This document shows positions 22,866 through 32,951 of a stretch of 64,000 nucleotides of DNA, one piece after another. The stretch is from Cercophora sp. LCS_1 (lineage: Eukaryota > Ascomycota > Sordariomycetes > Sordariales > Lasiosphaeriaceae). Position 1 is the first letter of the stretch, and each line of letters opens with the position of its first letter. The stretch covers positions 124,001 through 188,000 of the forward strand of contig JAPZLL010000006.1 of the NCBI GenBank assembly GCA_036250225.1. Direction: 5' to 3'. The notes beneath the pieces were generated by a model. It saw nothing but the letters and a program-made list of their open reading frames with translations, did not search any database and had not been told where the DNA came from. Made by a program: the position numbers and the translations under genes.

Positions 22866-23728
22866 CGCTTACAATCTCGATCTTTCGCGCCGGAATGGAT
22901 TTCGGACTGCCGACTTTGTCGCCAACAGCCGGCACGGCGATGCAACCGGTGGTTCACACACTCTCTTATACAGCACATCTACCGCAGCGACCAACAACCA
23001 ACAACCACAATCGCAGCGGCCCAGGGGGCGCAGCCATTGCAGTTTCCCGTCCTGGTTGGTCACTTAGCCGGCCGTGATCTGCAGGATTGGTTCTCTTTGC
23101 AAATGTGTGCCGCGGACGCCCCAATCAGGCAGCCTTGTGTTGATTGCCGGGCGCATCCTGAGGGTTTTAGACGCACGTCATTGGCTTGCCCATTCGGATG
23201 CACTCCTTTGAGGTCTCAGACTTCTCTGCAAATACCACTTCACATTGCCAAGATGCTCAGCGCCTCGTTTCATCTACGGGAAAGGCAGATATCTTGGCTT
23301 GGCAGACCTCATATTCGGCCGGGTTCGGTCGAGTGTTTGCACGTTTTGGCAACGATAGTAGTGCTGCTTGTCGGTGGTAACTCTCACCTTGTCAAAGCTC
23401 AACTGCGCGCAATCCATAATTAGGGCCTAGAAGTTCGACAATGGTCAGTCGCCGTGAGCGAGCATTCTGGATCATGCCGATACAGATCATCTCCCCCAGA
23501 ATATATGGTGTTTCATGCCAAGAGAAAAGAGACACAGTCAGGCCATGTAAAAAGCAAGGTCAGGTTTGGATTCTGATTATCGAAAACCAAGGCTATTATT
23601 ATTTTTCATGTCAACGCCCATCATTTGAGCGCCATCCATCCCCCAGGTGTCTCCTACGCCATCAACGGACAACTAATATTCGCCGTCTCCGATAAGTTCT
23701 AACCCTCAGCATCAGCAAATCCCCTATT
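22866..23728. other. Intergenic
   Basis: Promoter of membrane protein copy B plus sequence without recognisable genes. Confidence 0.45.
22964..22971 (-). promoter_or_regulatory. TATA-like box, membrane protein copy B
   Basis: Minus strand reads GTATAAGA about 100 bp upstream of the ATG at 22865, matching the element in front of copy A. Confidence 0.4.
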
Positions 23729-24239
23729 TCAGCACAACATCAACTCCCTGGTGAGGGCATCGAAAACTCCCTCAAAGAATGCATCTTTAGGCTTGCCATT
23801 ACCTTCATACTCCCCGCAGCCGTCCCTCGCTGCTGTCTACTCTGCCCTCATCGTTGTGCGGAAACCTTTGAAGTCATCCTCAGACATACCCCCAACGACA
23901 GCATCGACCGCTCGCTTCGCCGCTTGGTAGATTTTGGCCGTTGACGAGCCCTTGACATCTGTGGAATAGTTAGAAAAATCGACAATGTTGTAGAAATGGG
24001 GGTTCACGTCCAGTTTTCCTCGAAGCTGATGGTCGCTGTAGAAGTTAGTACAGCACCGTCGACCTCGAGGATCGTGGGCGCCGTGTGTCAAAACAAAAAA
24101 GGGGTGTGCGAAAAATAGAGCTCATCTCGAATGTTCGCTCAACGACAGGCAGCCTTGAGATCAACTTGTCACCCACCGTGGCGCCATTATCGGGGTCCTC
24201 ATGTCGTGAAACCCGGATGAAGCCTAGATTGTTCCACAC
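23729..24239 (-). pseudogene. Decayed protein-coding gene, family not recognised
   Basis: A minus-strand tract reads as protein over about 170 codons but is broken twice. Around 24105 the frame changes inside a C/T homopolymer. The stretch GFIRVSRHEDPDNGATVGD lies before it and HGAHDPRGRRCCTNFYSD after it. Further on, an in-frame TAG at 23837–23839 follows FKGFRTTMRAE, yet the same frame continues as coding-like sequence (GCGEYEGNGKPKDAFFEGVF) to a TGA at 23729–23731. CTAAC–CAG pairs inside the tract could also mean that part is intronic, so a multi-exon gene is not excluded. I cannot name the family. Confidence 0.4.
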
Positions 24240-24843
24240 ATCTTACAATGCGGTTGTTTGGGTGGGATTTTCTGGACGACTGGATTTTAGTTGGCTCACG
24301 GGTATCGGGATGGCCAACAAGGTTATTAAAAACAGAAAAGGTAGCAGTGGGGCCAAAGACCATCTGATGGACAAGGGCGTCGACCAAAATGAACACCTGC
24401 CTACGAGAACCCCAGCAAAAGACCAACCAGATGCCAGAATTCAATATCGGAGGGAGCGGAGAGCCTCAGTCAGTTGGCTCTGCAGATGGGCACGATCTCC
24501 CCGCTGTGGGTATTATTGGCGTTATCGAGGCATTTCAACTTGGGGGGGAAAGAGCTCACGAGCTTGACTTGCCACGGGAGAGTCAAAGAGCACTTGCCCC
24601 TAATCCTTGTGGATGATCCCGGCCAACTAGAAGACTCCTTCCCAAATCACAAAAGCCAACGCCCGCTCGCGCAAGCCTGGCGTCGGAGCATTCCAAGAGG
24701 CTTCTCCCATCTTCAACACACCGTCACCATAATCTCCACACCTACGACCGATCATTACCTATTCTCTCCCACCTCAAGATCGTTCTTCCAAATCCCCCCA
24801 CCTTGTACCCTCCTTTCGGATCCGCCGTCAGGCAGCCGTCAAA
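24240..24843. other. Intergenic, promoter of the Lys/Pro-rich gene
   Basis: No recognised gene. It lies between the decayed gene and the repeat-protein start codon; the 120 bp before the ATG is C-rich on the plus strand. Confidence 0.45.
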
Positions 24844-25809
24844 ATGATGAAACTTTTCCGTCGCAAGGCACCCGACTCTCCAGCAGACCCCGAGTCGGAC
24901 ACAGCCAAGCTGCTCCCAGCCCCCACGGGCGACTCAGCCGATCCCGCTCCGAAGTCCGACGAGTCGTCCAAAGCCCGCAAGGAGTCAAAGCCTCGCAAAG
25001 AATCCAAGCCGCCCAAGGCCCACAAACCCTCAAAAGACCACAAACCACCCAAGGACCATAAACCCTCCCAGGACTCCAAGTCATCCAAGGACTCCAAGCC
25101 GTCCAAGAACTCCAAGCCATCCAAAGAGCCCAAACCTCCCAAACCTCCCAAGGAGCCAAAGCCGCCAAAGGAACCGAAACCACCAAAGGAGCCAAAAGAG
25201 TCGAAACCTCCCAAGGAACCCAACCCCCCCAAAGACAAGGATCCCAAGGACAAGGAGCCCACGCTGCCCAAACCACCCAAATCCCCCAAAGCCCAACGAA
25301 CAGCCTCAACCTCCACCGCCGCCGGCGACAGCAAGCCACCGCCCCCGCGCCCGTCCGAAACAACCTCGATCCCAGCCTCCTTCCACACCTTTGCCTTCCC
25401 ACCGGCCGAAACGATCCCCATCACAGCCGTCATCGTCTCCAGCCCCTCACCACACATCGAGATCGAGCTGCCCGCCGACCTGGCCACAATGAACTTTCCG
25501 GCGCTGGGCTCGGTCAAAAACACAACACGACACACGCCTGATCTGAGAAAACACAAGAAACCAAAGGGCCATAAGCGCAAAAAGGTCAAGGCGGTTCGGG
25601 ACAGGATCAAGAACAAACTCAAGAAGCTGGCTAAAAAGATCAGAGGCGTCTTGAGCCGGGGAAAGAAAAGGGTGAAGGGGCGGGCGAGCAGATTGAAGGA
25701 TACGCTCAAGAAGCCTGGGTTTGGAGTCATCCACCTCAAGGTCAAGGTTGAGGCGCCTGATGTTGTGAACAATGCTGTGCCAGGTGGGGCGCCGCCGACT
25801 GGGGCGTGA
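24844..25809 (+). CDS. Lys/Pro-rich tandem-repeat protein
   Basis: Single exon, 321 aa, with a good start context (GTCAAAATGATG). Residues about 40–150 are a low-complexity array of short Lys-centred repeats of two kinds: S/P-K-D-S/H-K-P type and PPKEPK type. A short neutral segment (FAFPPAETIPITAVIVSS) and an amphipathic piece follow. Next comes a very basic region of about 50 residues rich in KK, KR and RK (for example RKHKKPKGHKRKKVKAVRDR and KNKLKKLAKKIRG), then a C-terminal LKVKVEAPDVV segment. There is no signal peptide or membrane helix. The composition resembles nucleic-acid-binding or nucleolar tails, but no function can be assigned. A long open frame on the opposite strand is a mirror of the repeat composition. 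Confidence 0.65.
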   Translation: MMKLFRRKAPDSPADPESDTAKLLPAPTGDSADPAPKSDESSKARKESKPRKESKPPKAHKPSKDHKPPKDHKPSQDSKSSKDSKPSKNSKPSKEPKPPKPPKEPKPPKEPKPPKEPKESKPPKEPNPPKDKDPKDKEPTLPKPPKSPKAQRTASTSTAAGDSKPPPPRPSETTSIPASFHTFAFPPAETIPITAVIVSSPSPHIEIELPADLATMNFPALGSVKNTTRHTPDLRKHKKPKGHKRKKVKAVRDRIKNKLKKLAKKIRGVLSRGKKRVKGRASRLKDTLKKPGFGVIHLKVKVEAPDVVNNAVPGGAPPTGA

Positions 25810-26345
25810 TGATGGGAAAAGGGGGTTTTGTTTACTTGGATTGTGGGGTCAGCCGACACAGGGGACTTTGCGTGATTGAAACAGAGTGCATTACCATTGG
25901 ACATTATGAGCTAGACTATATAGACGGATATGGAACAGTAACTCATCAAGAAAAGCGGCGCTCATGCCAACGTGCGCCGCCCGAATAACCACACCTCAGC
26001 CGTCTTGGGCTGTTTTGATGACCCAAGTCTAACCCCCTGAGCAAGCCACAAACGCCTGCAGCCATCACCCCGAAACCCTCATCTTTAATACACACAAACA
26101 ATGACGCTAACGTATGGCGGTCGTCGAAACCAAAGTCGTGAGGTCATTTGAGACCCCGCAAGTTCCACCCTTATCAATGCGTCCATAAGCTTCTGGCGTG
26201 GCGCTGCGCGAAGCGTTCCCACAGACGCGGCGCGGCCCTTGAAGACCTGACCAGGAACCGAGAAGCGGAGCGAGACGGACGTGCCGGGCTCGCAATCAAG
26301 CAATTGGCTTGGAAGAATCGTTCATCGGAGGTACGGTCATGTCGT
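25810..26345. other. Intergenic between convergent genes
   Basis: 3' flanks of the Lys/Pro-rich gene and of the hydrolase gene. Nothing else recognised. Confidence 0.5.
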
Positions 26346-29300
26346 TCATCTCGCCTGGCCGATCGTACCTCTCCTCGGTCTCTCAGTAATGGTATCCCTC
26401 CGTGTGGCGCCAGTAACACGGCTCCACTCGTCCCATTCACGGCTGACCTCCATCAAAATGCCGCCCATGACATGTGCGCTGGCCATTAACCCGTGGCCCT
26501 CTCCCTCCAGAATCCGCACCTCACACCGGCGCATGGTCTTTCCAAGCCACTTGACGTTCTCCACCGGCACTCGCGTGTCACGGCTGCCGTGGTGGATGAC
26601 AACGGGCCTCGTAATGTCAACGTAGCGGAAGCCAATCGTGTGTCTTCGCTCCAGGCAAACCAAGAGGTCAACAGCGGGGTTGGCACCCGTCGTCGCCAGC
26701 TGCCAAATTGCGTGTGTCAGTCGGTTGTCATATATCTCCTGGCGCTCGCGATCCGCGAGCTCGGACGTGGCCAGCGCCGCGGCGGCGGAGAGGATGTGCT
26801 CCTTTTCCGAGTGTCGCCTGCTCCCTCGTTGTGATGAGTTGGAGCGATGGTGACGGTGGCCGTTCGACTGAGCCCCTGTCGGGCCGGCAGATGTGGGGCT
26901 CGCCCCGGTGGGCCGGATACGATCCATGTTTTCGTCGGCTGCTTGCATCTGGGGCATGTCTTTCGGGGCATGGTCGTCGACATGGTTCTCCTTGTTCTCG
27001 GCAGCCTCCTGGCTGGCGCGCTTGGCTTTCTTTTCCCGTTTGGCACGCTTCTGTTTGGGCAGGGAACTGGTGATGCTAGAGCTTGTCGCCGTCATGAAGC
27101 TGCTGTTGGCCGCCTTCAAAAACGGCGTTGGGAGCGCTCTCAAAATGCGCTGGCTGGTCGGAATTGCGTTTGTGGGTGGCAGAGGCGTCTGGGCACTCGC
27201 ACCAAAGACGCTCATCTGCGACGGTGGAATCCAAGGGGCGAGGAGGTGTATCCTGCCCCGAATGTGTTGCGGCATACGAAGTGCCGTAGCCAAGGCGTAA
27301 ATAGCGCCCGCTGAGTGGGCAAGGATCGAGAATTTCGTGATTTTGAGTGACTGACAGATTGCGTATACGTCATCTGAGAACACGAGAGTCAGTCAAGGCA
27401 TCAACAGGAAAGACAGTAAGCATACCGGGCCATCCGAGAGGCGTCGCAGTGCCCTCAGCATATGGTTCACTGTCGCCCACACCGGGTCGATCCGGCGTGA
27501 TCAGACGCAGCTTGAGCGTTAGCGCAAGCTCGTCGTAGAAAGCAGTAATGTATCTCGTCAAGCCCATGCCGACACAACAAAACACGGCACTCCCGCTGGG
27601 GTCTCCAACTTCGCTAAAGCTGATGACCCGTCCTGTCTGTGGATGCCGAATCTTTTGGCTTAACCTTGGGCTGCACAGATAGCTCTCAACTGCATCATCG
27701 ATGCTATCAGCACTGCCGGGTCTCTCGTAGGCGATGTGAGGTTGGTTCCCGGCGGCGACGCCGTGGTCGGAAGATCTGTCTGTGGTTGGGCTCGCAGCCC
27801 CCGAAAGGCGCTTGAGTCTGCTGCTGCTGCGCTTGACCTTGAGTGTCGTCCCGCCGGTTTCGCTGGCGTATCCTCCGAGGGGATCTGGCGTGTAGAGGCC
27901 AGAGCGCCGCCTGTTCCGACCATCCGCGCTTGATTCCCTGTCTCTCCTCCGCCCCTGTGCGATGGCGGGCGACGGTGCGCCGTCCTCCACTGGGTTCACG
28001 TCGGGAAACATAGCGGCGGCCGGAGTTGACGGGCTCGAGTGGTAGGCGTCGGGGCGAGGCTTGCTGAAGGACGCAGGGTTCCGCGACAGATCCGCCGAAA
28101 GTCTCACGGGATCCAGGTCCTCTTTTTTCGAGCGGCGCTTGGTCCCGTCGCTCCGTGAATTGCGGGTCCCGCTGCTGTGCTCGTCGAGCTCGTGGATCGT
28201 GTCGGTGGCAGGGGTATCGCTGTCTCTTTTCGACGACTTTGACGCCCGCGCAGACGACCGCTTTGCGTTGCTGCCTGTCTTGCGCAGTGACGAATCTCGG
28301 GTAGGGATCGGTCGAGGGCTCGGTAAACCACCGCTGGGTATCTCAGCGCTCCAACTGGGTCGCTGTTGTGGGTGGGAGGGGGAATCGCTAGGGGACTCCT
28401 CGTTGATGATCGATTCGGCGGCGAGGGGATCGAGTCGGCCGTTACCAGTGCCGCCAACAGCGCCAATGCTTGCTCTCTTTTTCTCTGCCTCTTTTTCACG
28501 GAGTTGTTCCCTACTGCTCATGTACATCAACCCGCGCTGATTCCTCCCTGTCTTCTTCCCCCAGCTGTCGTGTGACTTTTGTCTCCTGAGACTGCCTTCC
28601 GCACCAGGCGAGAGGGGCTCCGATGAACGTTCGATGCTCAGCTTACCAATGCTGTCAGCACCAGATGCCAGTGATCCACGGCTTGATGGACGGGAGAGGG
28701 CGCTGCTGCTGCCCCGAGATAGCAGGCTTCTTAGGCCGGATGCATCTCGAGTTCCTGGGCTTTTGGGAGACTTGGGCGCTGTCAAAGGAGAAAAGCCGCT
28801 TGGGGGCTTTGAGGTTCTGATTACCGGGGCGCTTGCAGCGAGTTCGTCGAGCTGGATGCCGTCGTTTTCCTCTGCGATGGAGGGTTTCTTGTAGGCACCG
28901 TAGTCGACACCGAACGAGCCGCCAGTGGGGGATGTTGGAACGGAGAGGTTGTGAGGACTATGGGCACCAAGCGGCGAGAGATACGATGGGTTTTCGAAGT
29001 GGTTACTCAGGGGCCGGGAGATGGCCGAGAGGGAGGTGATGAGGTTGGAGATGACTTCAGGCGACGCAGGGGATACTGGGCCGATGGTGTCGTCCTTCGC
29101 TTCTCTGGTGTTTCTGGTGTCTCGAAGGTAGCGCTCGACGTATCGCTCGCGATCCCGGTCGGTCCAGTCGCGGAAGACGTCGGTGGGCTCCCGGTCGCGG
29201 TTGGCATCCGAAGTTGAGATGGCGGGGGGAGGTTGATGGTGGCGGGAAGGTTCACGCTCGTCACGCACCCGGCCACGTTCTGATCTCTCGCGGGCCTTCC

Positions 29301-29349
29301 GAGGGATTGGGATAGGGGGTTGGTAAGGTGGGGAAGACGAGTGCTCCAT
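26346..29349 (-). CDS. Alpha/beta hydrolase with long disordered N-terminus
   Basis: Predicted 983 aa from exons 27426–29349 and 26346–27373; the single intron (27374–27425, GTATGC…TCAG, 52 nt) is phase 1. Residues 1 to about 560 are Ser/Arg/Pro-rich and probably disordered. The hydrolase core starts near RVISFSEVGDPSGSAVFCCVG. Its nucleophile elbow is A-H-S662-A-G-A, the likely acid is Asp907 (HHGSRDTRVP), and the base is His935 (GEGHGLM). A charged low-complexity insertion (KQKRAKREKKAKRASQEAAE onward, about residues 745–850) sits where the lid or cap is expected. The catalytic triad looks complete, so it is probably an active esterase/lipase-like enzyme; substrate unknown. Confidence 0.85.
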
Positions 29350-31481
29350 GGCGGCGGCGTCAGCGGCGCGACGAAGGTGTTATTGTGCGTTAGGGCCGGA
29401 GCCTCGGCGTCGTGTGTGGAAAGCCTCTTCTTGGAGGATCCGCGTGCGAGACCGAGCTTAGCTCGATGCTGGGCCTCGTCGATCTGGTGCGGCTAATTGT
29501 TGAGACAAGCAAACCTGTCTCCTGCAGCAGCAGCAACCAGGCAAACCTGCGTCGTGCGTCTTGCGTCTGCAAGGGACTGAGCTGAGGCCTGACGACAGGC
29601 GACAAAGCTGAGAGTCTGCCCGAGTTAGGGGTTCAATTGACTTTGCAGGACACAGTGACCGAGGCGGAAATGGTCGACGTTCGGGCAACGCCTTTGCTGC
29701 GTGTCGCAGAGCTAAAAGCTGAGCATTGACCGTGTCTTTCCCCTTCCAACGGTGGCGTGCAGAGGAGGAAGCCGGAGAGGTGGAGAAGCAGGCGGCGGCC
29801 AAGCTGGACGTGTGATGTCTCAACAGAGACACGGACAAAGCACGCGCAACAGAGGGAGAATGTTGCTGCTCGTCTGCGTCGCTGCTGCAGGAGAGGGTGG
29901 AGATCAAATTCCAGCAGCGAGGAAGACGCAGCGAGACGAGAAAGGGCGCGTGCGCGGACCCGGATTGCTGACGGCCACCCAGATTGCCCAATCTATCGGA
30001 TGGGTCCTTCCCTCCATTACGCCTGTTAAGCTTCTGACCTTTCCCGTGCGGGCCGTCGCTAACAGTTTGACATGGAGACGACGGGTGACCTGGGGCCCCT
30101 GCGTCGATAAATCGCACCCCTTTCATAGCACTGGTGGATTATGCCCGTGCATTGGATGCCCCGCCCCCCACGCCGCAGCGAATACCCCTTGGCGACTCTG
30201 GCCCAACAAAAAAAAAACGAAAACCACAAGAAGCAAAAGCGACACGTCCCTTGGGCGGAGTTTTCGGCCACTCGAGACCGACGCGGCCGACACGCCCGGG
30301 GTCCAAGCTCCGAGACAGATCGCCTGCAAGAGGTTCCGGTCCATACACATAAACTGGCACCCCGCTTCATCGCCGTGGTTGCTCTTTTGCGGACTCGGCT
30401 TTTGCGATGGCGGCATGGCACATAAAAAGGCGAACCATACGTCCAGAAGTTCGGGTGTCTCGTGTGGAGAATCCCTGTTGGAAACGGGCAGCATCGGGGA
30501 TTGCTTCTGGAAAGCGCATCGTCGTAGCATCGATCCACAGCAATTCCAACGCCCGTCACCCGTGGTGCACCGTCTTCCCCTCCTTCCCAACCTCCTCCGC
30601 TTGCTCGAGTCCCGATCACAGCGCTGACGCAAGATTCCAATAATCGAGGGCTACCGCGCTTCTGCCGCCTTCCGCTCGACGTTCAAAAGAAAAAGTTGTC
30701 TCGGCCGCACTCTTGTGTCGACCAATGAGTCGAGCCAAACGAGGTCGAGGGACGGCAGAGGGTCACGGCGGGGTGCCGCTGAGGTGCAGCGTGCATGCAT
30801 CTTGCATGGCACACTGGAAGCGAATGGAGTTGGATGGCGGCCCCAGCGCTGTGTTTCATCCAGACCGAAGCAGTCGTCTGCCAACGAAGGATGCCCATCC
30901 GGGCAACCAGGAAGAGTCGACGCCGAGGAATGATCTCCCAAGGTGTCAGCGGAAGCATTTGCACAGTTCCGTGATCTCCCTGGCGTCAGTCCTCGCCTGG
31001 TTGTCAGCTCGCGATCCGTGCGGCCGCGGAGGGCAGTTCCAGGCGGCAGTTCTCACGACGTGAGCATCTGCGCAGCAATTGATGGGGCTGGTGCTCATCC
31101 ACAGGAAAGGTCCCGACGTCGGAGGTTTTGAGACGGACTCGGGTTGCGGGTGGTCGTCGAGTTGGTGAAGTCAAAGAATAGGGGTTCACCCACCAGCTAT
31201 CTGCCATCCCAGACCGCCTTCCCATCTGGGTCTCAAACCGTCGTCGAGGTTATGACGTAATGCCGACATCCCACGATGACCTTGGCAGCAAGCAACAAGG
31301 GAGGTAAGTCATTGAGCTTCGCGTCATGGCCGGAACTTACACAGTATCGCGGTCATGATGGAGCTTCTATCTTTTCCATCTTATATGTTTTGTACCAGTT
31401 GCAACACCATCCCCGTAAACTCTCATCTTATACCAGTCTTCCCCATTTTCCCACGATCGAGTTGATCCCACCCACATCAAG
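29350..31481. other. Long intergenic region, about 2.1 kb
   Basis: Lies between the divergent starts of the hydrolase (minus) and the hydroxylase-like gene (plus). Long overlapping open frames occur on both strands (for example about 29458–30126 minus and 29752–30627 plus), but neither shows family motifs, introns or domain-like sequence. I read it as promoter and 5' leader sequence. Confidence 0.45.
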
Positions 31482-32501
31482 ATGGACCTCCTCCTATCCC
31501 TCCCCATCGCCTCTTACTTCTTCTCCTCCTCCCTAACCTCCTGGTCAACCTCCTTGAACCTTCTCTTCTTCTACATGACCTGGTCGACGCTCGTCCTAAG
31601 CCACTCTCCCCTCAAGATCGAACTCCTCGGCACAACCGGTCTCCGTATCGTCTTCTGGCTCATCCCCTCCCTCTTCTTCCTCCTAGTCGACATCCTTCTG
31701 CCGTCCCTCGCCGAATCCATCAAATACAACGGCACCTCAGCCCTCCCGCCCCGCGACCCCAAAGCCCTCGCCCGTCTCATCACACTCGCCCTCCTCAACC
31801 TCTCCCTCGCAACCCTCCTCGAAGGCGCCCTCTCCCTCGGCACAGCAACCGTCCTCGGCGCCCCCGTCTTCCGCACAGCCACCACCCTCCCCTTACCATG
31901 GCAAATGGCAAAGCACGTAGGCCTGCTCTTCCTCGCCCGCGAAATCCTCACATACTACATCCACCGCTACATCCTGCACGCCCAAATCCCCCGGCGCACC
32001 ACCCGGCGCATCGCATCCCAGCATAAACGCTGCGCGCACGCTCGCGCCGGATCAGCGCCGTTTGCGTTACTCCTCATGGCGGACCATCCCGTCCCGTTTC
32101 TGCTCCACCGTTTTATCCCGATTTACCTACCCGCGTTGGTGATGCACAGACATCTACACCTCCTGACGTATTTCTTGTTTGTGGGGCTTGCTACGGTGGA
32201 GGAAACGCTCGCTATGTCGGGCTATAATATTGTGCCGGGGATTATCATGGGTGGGATCGCGAAGCGGAGTGCGTTGCACTATGCGCGACCATCGGGGAAT
32301 TTCGGGGCGTGGGGCGTGTTGGATTGGTTCCATGGGACGAGTCTGGGTGGGGATGTGATGCGGGATGTCAAGGGTGAGGCCGAGAAGCATCATCTCAAGG
32401 AACGGGGAGAGAAGGCGGCGAATGGGGTGGGGGATGTGTTTGAGCAGGTGAGGAAGGGGAAGAGGAGGTCTCCTAGGAACAGGAATGTGTCGGCTCAATG
32501 A
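31482..32501 (+). CDS. Fatty acid hydroxylase/sterol desaturase-like membrane protein
   Basis: Single exon, 339 aa. Several hydrophobic helices (for example LRIVFWLIPSLFFLLVDILL and LLTYFLFVGLATVEETLAMSGY) match the layout of the PF04116 superfamily, an ER di-iron enzyme group. Histidine clusters occur in the expected order: YYIHRYILHAQ, then SQHKRCAHAR, then SALHYARPSGNFGAW followed by LDWFHGTSLGG. The second and third boxes are weaker than the usual HxxHH patterns, with Cys/Ala or Tyr/Ala where His is expected, so activity or metal binding may differ. Substrate (sterol, fatty acid or sphingoid) cannot be told. The C-terminal tail is charged and ends in a basic stretch. Confidence 0.8.
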   Translation: MDLLLSLPIASYFFSSSLTSWSTSLNLLFFYMTWSTLVLSHSPLKIELLGTTGLRIVFWLIPSLFFLLVDILLPSLAESIKYNGTSALPPRDPKALARLITLALLNLSLATLLEGALSLGTATVLGAPVFRTATTLPLPWQMAKHVGLLFLAREILTYYIHRYILHAQIPRRTTRRIASQHKRCAHARAGSAPFALLLMADHPVPFLLHRFIPIYLPALVMHRHLHLLTYFLFVGLATVEETLAMSGYNIVPGIIMGGIAKRSALHYARPSGNFGAWGVLDWFHGTSLGGDVMRDVKGEAEKHHLKERGEKAANGVGDVFEQVRKGKRRSPRNRNVSAQ

Positions 32502-32951
32502 GGTGGTTGGTCGGTTGGCGCTTGTTTGTGATAAAATGCTGTCATTTGGATATAGGTTCGGGCTCCGGCGTTTGCGTTGGATATGGGATACCCAAGTGGA
32601 TGGAAAGCATTCTCCCTTTTTGTCTGTGTTTACACATGCGGTTCAAGCTCGGGGCGGCGTCTTGGCTTAGATATCGTGACAGGATACAAAACAAGTTCGG
32701 GTTTTGGAATACCCCGAGCAGCTCATACGACATTGTATTCATGTTCACCCCATTGTATTTATGTTCACCCCATTGTATTTGTACAGTAGCCACCCACAGT
32801 GAACCAAAACGCCAACAAGCCCGTCTATCCGCCCTGAGCGCTGAAACCCGAGTCCACTAAAACCCAACACATGCCTTTTCTAGCACAATATGTACGCCAT
32901 GCCATATGCTGTGTGACGCTGACAATGAGTGGCTGCAACAATAACACAGAA
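32502..32951. other. Intergenic between convergent genes
   Basis: 3' flanks of the hydroxylase-like gene and the IML2-type gene, with a short tandem repeat at 32731–32780. Confidence 0.5.
32731..32780. repeat. 20-bp tandem repeat, 2.5 copies
   Basis: Unit CATTGTATTTATGTTCACCC is repeated two and a half times with one mismatch, between two convergent genes. Confidence 0.9.

Noticed and set aside
22599..23423. 274-codon plus-strand frame overlapping membrane protein copy B
   Set aside because: Opposite-strand shadow of the signal-peptide exon; no features of its own.
24828..25904. 358-codon open frame opposite the Lys/Pro repeat gene
   Set aside because: Gly/Leu/Trp-rich pattern is the complement of the Lys/Pro codon repeats, so a shadow.
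29458..30627. Long open frames on both strands between two divergent genes
   Set aside because: They overlap each other and have biased composition without motifs; more likely promoter and leader sequence.
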